Shown: in pieces, positions 57,645-64,000 of the stretch
How the letters are laid out: the number at the start of each line of letters is the position of its first letter
Position numbering within the stretch: the first letter of the stretch is position 1
Source: Modestobacter sp. VKM Ac-2977
GTDB taxonomy: Bacteria; Actinomycetota; Actinomycetes; Mycobacteriales; Geodermatophilaceae
NCBI RefSeq assembly: GCF_026968045.1
Contig: NZ_JAPVBQ010000003.1
Location: 590,060 to 654,059 of the forward strand
Reading direction: 5' to 3'
Length of the DNA stretch: 64,000 nucleotides
Translations under genes and position numbers: made by a program
The notes under the pieces: model-generated
Seen by the model: only the letters and a program-made list of their open reading frames with translations
Databases searched by the model: none
Told to the model about the DNA's origin: nothing

Positions 57645-58817
57645 TCAGGCGTCGAGGGGGAGGCCGGTGTAGTTCTCGGCCAGCTCGCGGGCGGCGGCCT
57701 CGGACGAGCAGACCCGGCGGAGCTGGGAGAGCTGCAGCTCGGCGTCGAAGTCGTCGCCGGAGCGGTGCAGCATCGAGGTCATCCACCAGGAGAAGTGGGT
57801 GCAGCGCCAGACCCGGGCCAGCGCCCGGTCGCTGTAGCTGTCGACCAGGTCGGTCTGCTTCTCCTGCAGCAGGCGGACCAGTGCGGTGGCGAGCAGCGTG
57901 ACGTCGGCGACGGCGAGGTTGAGGCCCTTGGCGCCGGTCGGCGGGACGATGTGCGCGGCGTCGCCGGCGAGGAACAGCCGGCCGCGGCGCATCGGCGCGC
58001 TGACGAACGAGCGCATCGGCAGGATGGACTTCTCGCTGACCGGCCCGGTCTCCAGCTCCCAGCCGTCGAGGGCGAACCGGGTGGACAGCCCGTCCCAGAT
58101 CCGGTCGTCGGACCAGTCCTCGATCTTCTCGTCCGGGTCGACCTGCAGGTACAGCCGCGACACCGACGGCGAGCGCATCGACAGCAGCGCGAAGCCGTCG
58201 GGGTGCCAGGCGTAGACGAGCTCGTCCTCCGAGGGGGCGACGTCGGCCAGGATGCCCAGCCAGGCGTAGGGGTAGGTGCGCTCCCACAGCCGGCCGGAGG
58301 TGCCGGCGGTGACCACCGGGCGGGAGACGCCGTGGAAGCCGTCGGTGCCGGCGATCACGTCGCACTCGAGCACCTGGGGCACGCCGTCGGCGTCGGTGAA
58401 CCGGATGCGGGGACTGTCGGTGTCGACGTCCTCGGGGGTGACGTCGGAGACCTCGAACAGCAGCGGCGGGCCGTCGTCGAGCTGGGCGGCGATGAGGTCC
58501 TTGGTCACCTCGGTCTGCCCGTAGACCCACACCTTGCGGCCGCACAGCTCGGGGAAGTCCAGGTGGTGCCGGGTGCCGGGGTACTGCAGGAAGATGCCGT
58601 CGTGCGGCAGGCCCTCGCGCTGCAGCCGGTCGCCGATGCCGGCGTCGATCAGCGTGGAGACGGTGTGCTGCTCCAGGATGCCGGCCCGGATCCGCGCCTC
58701 CACGTAGCCGCGGGACCGGTTCTCCAGGACGACGGTGTCGATGCCCTGCAGCTGCAGGAGCCGGGACAGCAGCAGCCCCGCCGGGCCGGCTCCGATGATC
58801 CCCACCTGGGTGCGCAT
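57645..58817 (-). CDS. pobA: 4-hydroxybenzoate 3-monooxygenase
   Basis: NAD(P)H- and FAD-dependent hydroxylation of 4-hydroxybenzoate to protocatechuate, feeding the pca genes next door. 390 residues, the usual size: GxGxxG motif VGIIGAGPAGLLLSRLL, the RIRAGILEQ substrate/FAD region (about 42-50), the DG motif region (AGTDGFHGVSR) and the GDAAHIVPPTGAKGLNLA motif (about 285-302). ATG 58817. Downstream of the IclR regulator gene on the same strand, with a near-palindromic operator in the 62-bp gap. Confidence 0.96.
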   Translation of the reverse strand: MRTQVGIIGAGPAGLLLSRLLQLQGIDTVVLENRSRGYVEARIRAGILEQHTVSTLIDAGIGDRLQREGLPHDGIFLQYPGTRHHLDFPELCGRKVWVYGQTEVTKDLIAAQLDDGPPLLFEVSDVTPEDVDTDSPRIRFTDADGVPQVLECDVIAGTDGFHGVSRPVVTAGTSGRLWERTYPYAWLGILADVAPSEDELVYAWHPDGFALLSMRSPSVSRLYLQVDPDEKIEDWSDDRIWDGLSTRFALDGWELETGPVSEKSILPMRSFVSAPMRRGRLFLAGDAAHIVPPTGAKGLNLAVADVTLLATALVRLLQEKQTDLVDSYSDRALARVWRCTHFSWWMTSMLHRSGDDFDAELQLSQLRRVCSSEAAARELAENYTGLPLDA

Positions 58818-58861
58818 CGCCCGAGTGTGACCCCGGCCGCCGACCTCGGGCGACCTCCCTC

Positions 58862-58876
58862 TCCCGCTGGGCGGAA
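58862..58876. promoter_or_regulatory. Putative IclR-family operator, site C, before pobA
   Basis: TCCCGCTGGGCGGAA, a 15-bp repeat with arms TCCCGC/GCGGAA (one mismatch), in the gap between the IclR gene and pobA. It matches the TTCCGC-N3-GCGGAA pattern of sites A and B. Confidence 0.45.
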
Positions 58877-58879
58877 GGA

Positions 58880-59656
58880 TCAGCGGAACTGCTCGGTGCG
58901 CGCCAGGGCCCGGCCGATGCCGCGGGCGGCCACCTGCAGCACCGGGGCCAGCCGGGCGACGTCGCGCCGCTGGGCCGGCACGACGATGCCCAGCGCGGCG
59001 ACCACCATCGGCCCGGCCAGCCGCTCCACGGTCACCGGGACGGCGACCGACGCCGCGCCCAGGCTCATCTCCTCCGCGGTGCGGGCCCACCCGCGGCGGC
59101 GCACCTCGGCCAGCTCCCGGCTCAGCAGCCCGGCGTCGACGACGGTGTGCCGGGTCTCCCGGGTCGGCTGCCGGAGCACCTGCTCCAGGACGTCGTCCGG
59201 CGCGGAGGCCAGCAGCACCTTGCCCACCCCGGTGGCGTGCAGTGGCAGCCGGCTCCCGACCTGGCTGACCACGGGCACCGACTCGCGGCCGGAGATCCGC
59301 TCGACGTAGAGCGCCTTGGTGCCCTCGCGCACCGCCAGGTGCACCGTGTCGCGGGTGGCGGTGTGCACGTCGAGGAGGAACGGCGAGGCGACCTGCCGCA
59401 GCTCCAGGTCGACCGGGGCGAGCAGCCCGAGGTCCCAGAGCTTGCGGCCGATCTCGTACCGGCCGTCGCTGCGGCGGACCAGGGCGCCCCAGGCGGCCAG
59501 TTCGGCGAGCAGCCGGTGGGTGGTGGTCAGCGGGGTGCCCGACCGCTCGGCGACCTCGGAGAGGCTGAGCCGGGGGTGGGCGGCGTCGAAGGCGTCCAGG
59601 ACCCCGAGCGCACGGGAGGTCACCGACCGGCCGGATGCGGCAGCACCACCGGCCAT
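58880..59656 (-). CDS. IclR-family regulator of the protocatechuate/4-hydroxybenzoate cluster
   Basis: A 258-residue IclR protein: winged helix (about 10-70, SRALGVLDAFDAAHPRLSLSEVAERSGTPLTTTHRLL) and effector domain (about 80-250, with LHATGVGKVLLASA). Position between pobA and pcaHGBDC is that of PcaR/PobR-type regulators, which bind 4-hydroxybenzoate, protocatechuate or 3-oxoadipate. ATG 59656 follows AAGGA. Activator versus repressor cannot be told from sequence. Confidence 0.9.
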   Translation of the reverse strand: MAGGAAASGRSVTSRALGVLDAFDAAHPRLSLSEVAERSGTPLTTTHRLLAELAAWGALVRRSDGRYEIGRKLWDLGLLAPVDLELRQVASPFLLDVHTATRDTVHLAVREGTKALYVERISGRESVPVVSQVGSRLPLHATGVGKVLLASAPDDVLEQVLRQPTRETRHTVVDAGLLSRELAEVRRRGWARTAEEMSLGAASVAVPVTVERLAGPMVVAALGIVVPAQRRDVARLAPVLQVAARGIGRALARTEQFR

Positions 59657-59667
59657 GGCGTCCTTCT

Positions 59668-59682
59668 TTCTGCTCAGCGGAA
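59668..59682. promoter_or_regulatory. Putative IclR-family operator, site D, in the pca divergent promoter
   Basis: TTCTGCTCAGCGGAA, with arms TTCTGCT/AGCGGAA (one mismatch) around a single base, between the regulator gene and pcaH and 8 bp upstream of the pcaH -35 box. Confidence 0.5.
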
Positions 59683-59690
59683 GACGTTGC

Positions 59691-59719
59691 TTGGGCAGCG
59701 TAGTGCCGGGTCGTACGGT
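59691..59719 (+). promoter_or_regulatory. pcaH promoter, leaderless
   Basis: TTGGGC (59691-59696), 17 nt, TACGGT (59714-59719), then 6 nt to ATG 59726. Confidence 0.55.
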
Positions 59720-59725
59720 CCCGGC

Positions 59726-60493
59726 ATGACCGGGACCACATCTCGCGAGCCGCGACCGGCGTCGGACAGCGCCCTCGTGCTGCCCCGCTACCTCCGGGAG
59801 CCCGCCGACCGGCGCACCCCGGTGGCCTACGCCGGTTACAAGAGCACGGGGCTCCGTGCGCCGCTGCGCACGCCGGTCGACCTGCCGCACCGGCTGACCG
59901 AGGTCACCGGCCCGGTGCTGGGCGAGGACATGGTCACCGCCGCCGACGCCGACCTGACGCTGCGCCTGGGCGGCGAGGCCCAGGGCCAGCGGATCATCGT
60001 CCACGGCCGGGTGCTCGACAGCGACGGCCGCCCGGTGCCGCACGCACTGGTCGAGATCTGGCAGGCCAACGCCGCCGGCCGCTACCGGCACGTGGTCGAC
60101 AACTGGCCCGCCCCGCTGGACCCGCACTTCGACGGGCTGGGCCGGGTGGTGACCGACGACCTGGGGCGCTACGAGTTCACCACCATCAAGCCCGGCGCCT
60201 ACCCGTGGGGCAACCACCACAACGCCTGGCGGCCGGCGCACATCCACTTCAGCCTCTTCGGTCAGGCGTTCACCCAGCGGCTGGTCACCCAGATGTACTT
60301 CCCGGACGACTCGCTGTTCGGGCAGGACCCGATCTTCAACTCCATGCCGACGACCGCGCGACACCGGGCGGTCAGCCGGTTCGACCTGGAGCGCAGCCAG
60401 CCCGACTGGGCGCTGGCGTTCCAGTGGGACATCGTGCTGCGTGGGCAGGACCAGACGCCCTTCGAGACCGACGACGACGGAGACGTGGCGTGA
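59726..60493 (+). CDS. pcaH: Protocatechuate 3,4-dioxygenase beta subunit
   Basis: Intradiol cleavage of protocatechuate to 3-carboxymuconate. 255 residues; all four non-haem iron(III) ligands are visible: Tyr120 (GRYRH), Tyr159 (GAYPW), His172 and His174 (RPAHIHFS). Segment YLREPADRRTPVAYAGYKST is typical of the subunit's N-terminus. Overlaps pcaG by GTGA. Confidence 0.97.
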   Translation: MTGTTSREPRPASDSALVLPRYLREPADRRTPVAYAGYKSTGLRAPLRTPVDLPHRLTEVTGPVLGEDMVTAADADLTLRLGGEAQGQRIIVHGRVLDSDGRPVPHALVEIWQANAAGRYRHVVDNWPAPLDPHFDGLGRVVTDDLGRYEFTTIKPGAYPWGNHHNAWRPAHIHFSLFGQAFTQRLVTQMYFPDDSLFGQDPIFNSMPTTARHRAVSRFDLERSQPDWALAFQWDIVLRGQDQTPFETDDDGDVA

Positions 60494-61170
60494 GCGACGA
60501 CCGACTGTCCCCGCTGGTGCTGGCCGCCGACGAGAGCAACGACCGCCGCCAGGGCACGCCGCGGCGCGGCAGCGGCTTCCTGACCGAGCCCTTCCGGCTG
60601 GGCACCACCCCGAGCTCGACCGTCGGGCCGTACCTGGCGATCGGGCTGACCTGGGCCGACGGCCCGGACGTCGTCGCCGAGGGCACCCCCGGCGCCATCT
60701 GGCTGCGCGGCCGGGTCTTCGACGGCAACGGCGACCTGGTGCCGGACGGCATGATCGAGACCTGGCAGGCCGACCCGGACGGCCGCTTCGCCCACCCGGA
60801 CGACCCGCGCGGCGCGGTCGCCACCCCCGGCTTCCGGGGCGTGGGGCGGTCGCACACGGTGGACGGCGGTGCGTACGCCGTCCGCACGCTCAAGCCCGGC
60901 CGGGTGCCCGACGGCGAGGGCGGGCTGCAGGCGCCGCACGTCGACGTCTCGGTCTTCGCCCGTGGCCTGCTCGACCGGCTCGTCACCCGGATCTACTTCG
61001 CCGACGAGGCCGCCGCGAACGCCGAGGACGCCGTGCTGCGCAGCCTGCCGGACGACGCCTCCCGCGCCACGCTGATCGCCCAGCTCAGCGCGGACGGCTA
61101 TGTGCTGGACATCCATCTGCAGGGCTGCACGGCCAAGGGCATGGACGAGACCGTCTTCTTCGCGGTGTGA
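60490..61170 (+). CDS. pcaG: Protocatechuate 3,4-dioxygenase alpha subunit
   Basis: Partner of PcaH; structural subunit of the same fold lacking the iron ligands. 226 residues: TPSSTVGPYLAIGLTW (typical start of intradiol alpha chains), IWLRGRVFDGNGDLVPDGMIETWQADPDGRF and APHVDVSVFARGLLDRLVTRIYF. GTG start within the pcaH stop codon. Confidence 0.95.
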   Translation: MSDDRLSPLVLAADESNDRRQGTPRRGSGFLTEPFRLGTTPSSTVGPYLAIGLTWADGPDVVAEGTPGAIWLRGRVFDGNGDLVPDGMIETWQADPDGRFAHPDDPRGAVATPGFRGVGRSHTVDGGAYAVRTLKPGRVPDGEGGLQAPHVDVSVFARGLLDRLVTRIYFADEAAANAEDAVLRSLPDDASRATLIAQLSADGYVLDIHLQGCTAKGMDETVFFAV

Positions 61171-61207
61171 GCGCCGGCCACGCGGGGGCACCCGCCAGGA
61201 TGGGCGC

Positions 61208-62554
61208 GTGATCCTCGACGCGACCTTCGCCCGTGGCCCGGTCTCCGCCGGCACCTCCGGGGACGCCTGGCTGGTGGCCCTGCTGGAGGTGGAGGGCGCG
61301 CTGGCCCGTGCCGCCGCCCGGGTCGGCCTGGTGGCCGGCACGGCCGCGGACGAGGTGAGCCGGGTGTGCGCCGACCCGGCCGCCCTGGACCTCGCGGCGG
61401 TGTACGCCCGGGCCGGGGACGCCGGCAACCCGGTGCCCCCGCTGGTCCGGGCGCTGCAGGACGCCGTCGGCCCGCACGCCGCCCGCGCCGTGCACGTCGG
61501 CGCCACCAGCCAGGACGTCGTGGACACCGCGGCGGTGCTGCTGGCCCGCCGCGGCCTGCACCTGGTCGACGCCGACCTCGCCGCGGCCGCCGAGGCCTGC
61601 GCCCGGCTGGCCGGCGCACACCGGGACGACGTGCTGATCGGCCGCACCCTGCTGCAGCAGGCGCTGCCGATCACCGCCGGCCTCAAGGCCGCCACCTGGC
61701 TCGCCGGGCTGGACGGCGTGCGCGCCCGGATCGCCGCGGTGACGGCGGCGCTGCCGGTGCAGTACGGCGGGGCGGTGGGCACGCTGGCCGCCAGCTCCGG
61801 CTCCGGGGTGGACCTGCGCCGGGAGCTGGCCGCCGAGCTCGGGCTGGTCGCCACCGAGGTGCCCTGGTTCACCGTGCGGCTGCCGATCGCCGACGTCGCC
61901 GGCGTGCTCGGTGCGGCGGCCGGGGTGGTGGCCACGATCGCCCTGGACGTCGTCCTGTTGGCCCAGACCGAGGTCGCCGAGGTGGCCGAGGTGGCCGAGG
62001 GCCGCGGCGGCTCCTCGGCGATGCCGCACAAGAACAACCCGGTGGCCGCGGTCTCCGCCCGGGCCTGCGCCCGCCGCGCCCCCGGACTGGTCGCCACCCT
62101 CTTCGCCGCGATGGAGCAGGAGCACGAGCGCGGCGCGGGCACCTGGCACGCGGAGTGGCCGACGCTCACCGACCTGCTGGGCACGGTCGGCTCGGCGGCC
62201 TCCTGGCTGGCCGAGTGCCTGGCCTCGCTGCAGCTGGACCCGGAGCGGATGGCGCGGACGGTGGCTGCGGCCGGCGACCCCCAGCTGGCCGGTGCGCTGG
62301 CCGAGGCGCTCACCCCGGCCCTGGGCGCGGGCCCCGCGCACGACGCCGCGGCCGCCGCGGTCCGCGAGGCGGCCGCGGCCGGTCGCCCGCTGGCCGACCT
62401 CGTGGCCGGGCGCACCGACGTCGACGGCGCCGCGCTGGTCGCCGACGGCAGCCCGGACGTCGGTGAGGCCGGGGCCCAGGTGGACGCCGCCCTCGCCGCC
62501 CACACGATCGCACTCCAGTCCGACCCCACCGCAGGAGAAGGAGGACCGGCATGA
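61208..62554 (+). CDS. pcaB: 3-carboxy-cis,cis-muconate cycloisomerase
   Basis: Lactonises 3-carboxymuconate to 4-carboxymuconolactone. 448 residues of the fumarase/aspartase superfamily: HVGATSQDVVDTAAVL (about 97-112), GRTLLQQALPITAGLK and the signature GSSAMPHKNNPVA (near 270). GTG 61208, 37 bp after pcaG. Overlaps pcaD by ATGA. Confidence 0.95.
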   Translation: MILDATFARGPVSAGTSGDAWLVALLEVEGALARAAARVGLVAGTAADEVSRVCADPAALDLAAVYARAGDAGNPVPPLVRALQDAVGPHAARAVHVGATSQDVVDTAAVLLARRGLHLVDADLAAAAEACARLAGAHRDDVLIGRTLLQQALPITAGLKAATWLAGLDGVRARIAAVTAALPVQYGGAVGTLAASSGSGVDLRRELAAELGLVATEVPWFTVRLPIADVAGVLGAAAGVVATIALDVVLLAQTEVAEVAEVAEGRGGSSAMPHKNNPVAAVSARACARRAPGLVATLFAAMEQEHERGAGTWHAEWPTLTDLLGTVGSAASWLAECLASLQLDPERMARTVAAAGDPQLAGALAEALTPALGAGPAHDAAAAAVREAAAAGRPLADLVAGRTDVDGAALVADGSPDVGEAGAQVDAALAAHTIALQSDPTAGEGGPA

Positions 62555-63327
62555 CCGCCGTCGAGGTGCACGCCGTCGTCGAGGGCCCGGCCGATGCGCC
62601 GGTGCTGCTGCTGTCCAACTCCCTGGGCTCGGACCTGTCCATGTGGGACCTGCAGGTGCCGGCGCTCACCGAGCACTTCCGGGTGGTCCGGTACGACACC
62701 CGCGGGCACGGCCGCTCGCCATCGGTGTCCGGGGAGGCCACGATCGACGACCTCGCCGACGACGTCGTCGCGCTGCTGGACCGGCTCGGGGTGGACCGGG
62801 CGCACGTCGCCGGCGTCTCCATCGGCGGGATGACCGGCCTGCGGCTGGCGGTGCGCGACCCGCAGCGGGTGCTCACCCTGGCGGTGCTGTGCAGCTCGGC
62901 GCACACCGGCAACCCGGACAGCTGGGCCGACCGGGCGCGCACCGTGCGCGCCGAGGGCACCGGGGCGATCGCCGAGCCGGTGGTCAGCCGGTGGCTCACC
63001 CCGCCGTACGCCGCCGCCCACCCCGAGCTGGTCGCCCGGCTGCAGGCGATGGTCACGGCTGCCGACGACGAGGGCTACGCCGGCTGCTGCGCCGCGATCG
63101 CGGCGATGGACCAGCGCCCCGACCTGCACCGGATCACCGCGCCGACGCTGGTGGTCTCCGGAGCCGACGACCAGGCGGTGCCGCCGGAGCACCAGCAGCT
63201 GATCGCCGACGGCGTCCCCGGCGCCCGGCTGCTCAGCCTCAGCCCGGCCGCGCACCTGGCCAACCTGGAACGGCCCGAGCAGGTCAGCCGGGCCCTCATC
63301 GAACACGCCACCGGAGGCACGCCGTGA
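62551..63327 (+). CDS. pcaD: 3-oxoadipate enol-lactonase
   Basis: Hydrolyses 3-oxoadipate enol-lactone. 258 residues, alpha/beta hydrolase: oxyanion segment LLSNSLGSDLSMWD, nucleophile Ser in AGVSIGGMTG (about 88-97), acid in VVSGADDQAVPP and His in AAHLANLE near 236. Separate from pcaC, whereas many actinobacteria carry the fused PcaL. Overlaps pcaC by GTGA. Confidence 0.94.
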   Translation: MTAVEVHAVVEGPADAPVLLLSNSLGSDLSMWDLQVPALTEHFRVVRYDTRGHGRSPSVSGEATIDDLADDVVALLDRLGVDRAHVAGVSIGGMTGLRLAVRDPQRVLTLAVLCSSAHTGNPDSWADRARTVRAEGTGAIAEPVVSRWLTPPYAAAHPELVARLQAMVTAADDEGYAGCCAAIAAMDQRPDLHRITAPTLVVSGADDQAVPPEHQQLIADGVPGARLLSLSPAAHLANLERPEQVSRALIEHATGGTP

Positions 63328-63734
63328 CCGAACCGACCGGACCGCTGGAGACCGACGAGCAGCGGCGGGCCGCCGGCATGCGGGTCCGCCGGGAGGTGCT
63401 CGGCGACGCCCACGTCGACCGGGCGGTCGCGGCGGTGACCCCGTTCACCGCCGACTTCCAGGACTTCATCACCCGCGTCGCCTGGGGCGACCTGTGGCAG
63501 CGACCGGGTCTGGAGCGCCGCGAGCGCAGCATGCTGACCCTGGCGATCACCGCGGCGCTGCGGCACTGGGACGAGTTCGCGCTGCACGTCAAGGCCGCGG
63601 TGCACAACGGGCTGACCGACGAGGAGATCGCCGAGGTGTGCCTGCACACCGCGGTCTACGCCGGGGTGCCGGCGGCCAACCACGCGCTGGCCGTCGCCAA
63701 GCCGATCCTGGCCGAGCTCCGCGCCCAGGGCTGA
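63324..63734 (+). CDS. pcaC: 4-carboxymuconolactone decarboxylase
   Basis: Decarboxylates 4-carboxymuconolactone to 3-oxoadipate enol-lactone. 136 residues, AhpD-like all-helical fold; LERRERSMLTLAITAALRHWDEFALHVKAAVHNGLTDEEI and YAGVPAANHALAVAK are the family core. Last gene seen of pcaHGBDC; pcaIJ and pcaF, needed for 3-oxoadipate breakdown, are not in the window. Confidence 0.95.
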   Translation: MTEPTGPLETDEQRRAAGMRVRREVLGDAHVDRAVAAVTPFTADFQDFITRVAWGDLWQRPGLERRERSMLTLAITAALRHWDEFALHVKAAVHNGLTDEEIAEVCLHTAVYAGVPAANHALAVAKPILAELRAQG

Positions 63735-63762
63735 AGCACCTCGGGAGGGGCCCGGGCGGCCG

Positions 63763-64000
63763 TCAGCCCGCGGGGACCGTGACCGGCACGGTCGCGCGGC
63801 CGTCGCCGAGGTCGACGGTGGCGCCGTCGGGGAAGGTCGCGGAGCCCGCGACGACGACGGTCCCCTCGGTGAAGTCGGCGGGCACGTCGAACGCGGTGAT
63901 GACCCGGGTCGGGGAGTCGTCCAGGTCCAGTGCCGGGAGCGTCGTCCCGTCCGGCAGGCGCAGCGACAGCAGCCCCGGTGGCACCGCACCGGGCGCGGAG
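63763..64000 (-). CDS. Unidentified protein, C-terminal fragment at the right edge
   Basis: The last 78 or so codons of a minus-strand gene that runs off the window. Sequence LRLPDGTTLPALDLDDSPTRVITAFDVPADFTEGTVVVAG looks like beta-strand-rich extracellular or all-beta domain sequence, ending TVPVTVPAG. Convergent with pcaC. No family recognised; the start lies beyond base 64000, and an internal GTG at 63984 is unlikely to be the true start because the frame stays open. Confidence 0.55.
   Translation of the reverse strand, partial: SAPGAVPPGLLSLRLPDGTTLPALDLDDSPTRVITAFDVPADFTEGTVVVAGSATFPDGATVDLGDGRATVPVTVPAG

Noticed and set aside
60262-63306. 1014-codon open frame opposite pcaHGBDC
   Set aside because: It spans several real genes on the other strand and has no recognisable domain; a composition artefact.

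Overview
The window is about 64 kb of very GC-rich (roughly 73-75 percent) chromosomal DNA from an actinobacterium. Supporting markers are a mycothiol-dependent formaldehyde dehydrogenase, the separate PurS subunit, the actinobacterial families DUF3073 and DUF3151, a HAIR/HspR operator at clpB, and many promoters whose -10 box lies 6-8 nt from the start codon (leaderless transcripts). Gene content and protein style look most like Geodermatophilaceae (Blastococcus, Modestobacter, Geodermatophilus); that family assignment is inference. No rRNA, tRNA, CRISPR array, prophage, insertion sequence or integrase was seen. The window reads as core chromosome with a few accessory catabolic modules. No gap without a gene exceeds 300 bp.

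Layout. 1-12.2 kb is a glyoxylate and dicarboxylate module: malate synthase, a divergent IclR regulator, an operon of a MatC-type carrier, a CaiB/BaiF CoA-transferase and a crotonase-fold protein, then serine-glyoxylate aminotransferase overlapping an FAD/Fe-S D-2-hydroxyacid dehydrogenase, and a DHA2 drug-type exporter. The malate synthase and MatC promoters carry the same 15-bp operator at the same distance from the -10 box, so one IclR repressor probably controls both. 12.3-24 kb holds stress and housekeeping genes: OsmC/OhrR, clpB, a fasciclin lipoprotein, pyrE, two flavoproteins, fructose-bisphosphate aldolase, DUF3151 and a 47-residue membrane protein. 23.8-25.8 kb has an ABC permease/ATPase pair without a binding protein and a dehydrogenase relic.

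26.5-46.5 kb is the purine region: purA, purD, purB-purC, purS-purQ-purL and purF-purM, which is most of the route to IMP plus the AMP branch. It is interrupted by glpQ-like, rsgA, AI-2E family and PilZ genes and by a one-carbon module (OFA-family transporter with a tiny partner protein, mycothiol-dependent formaldehyde dehydrogenase, metallo-hydrolase). 46.6-51.2 kb has DUF3073, a branched-chain amino acid dehydrogenase and a complete ribose-type ABC importer paralogous to the orphan pair at 24 kb. Its permease appears to begin with CTG. 51.3-57.4 kb has a secreted M23 peptidase, a lipoprotein, a metallo-hydrolase, a GMC oxidoreductase and a tandem pair of uncharacterised paralogues. 57.6-63.7 kb is a protocatechuate pathway cluster: pobA and an IclR regulator on one strand, pcaHGBDC on the other. 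The window cuts malate synthase at the left edge and an unidentified gene at the right edge.

The most interesting material is regulatory and contextual: the shared IclR operators, a crotonase homologue lacking both catalytic glutamates beside a CoA-transferase and a MatC carrier, the unknown paralogue pair, a palindromic element present twice in the purine region, and the widespread leaderless promoters. I did not find a clear new defence or biosynthetic system.
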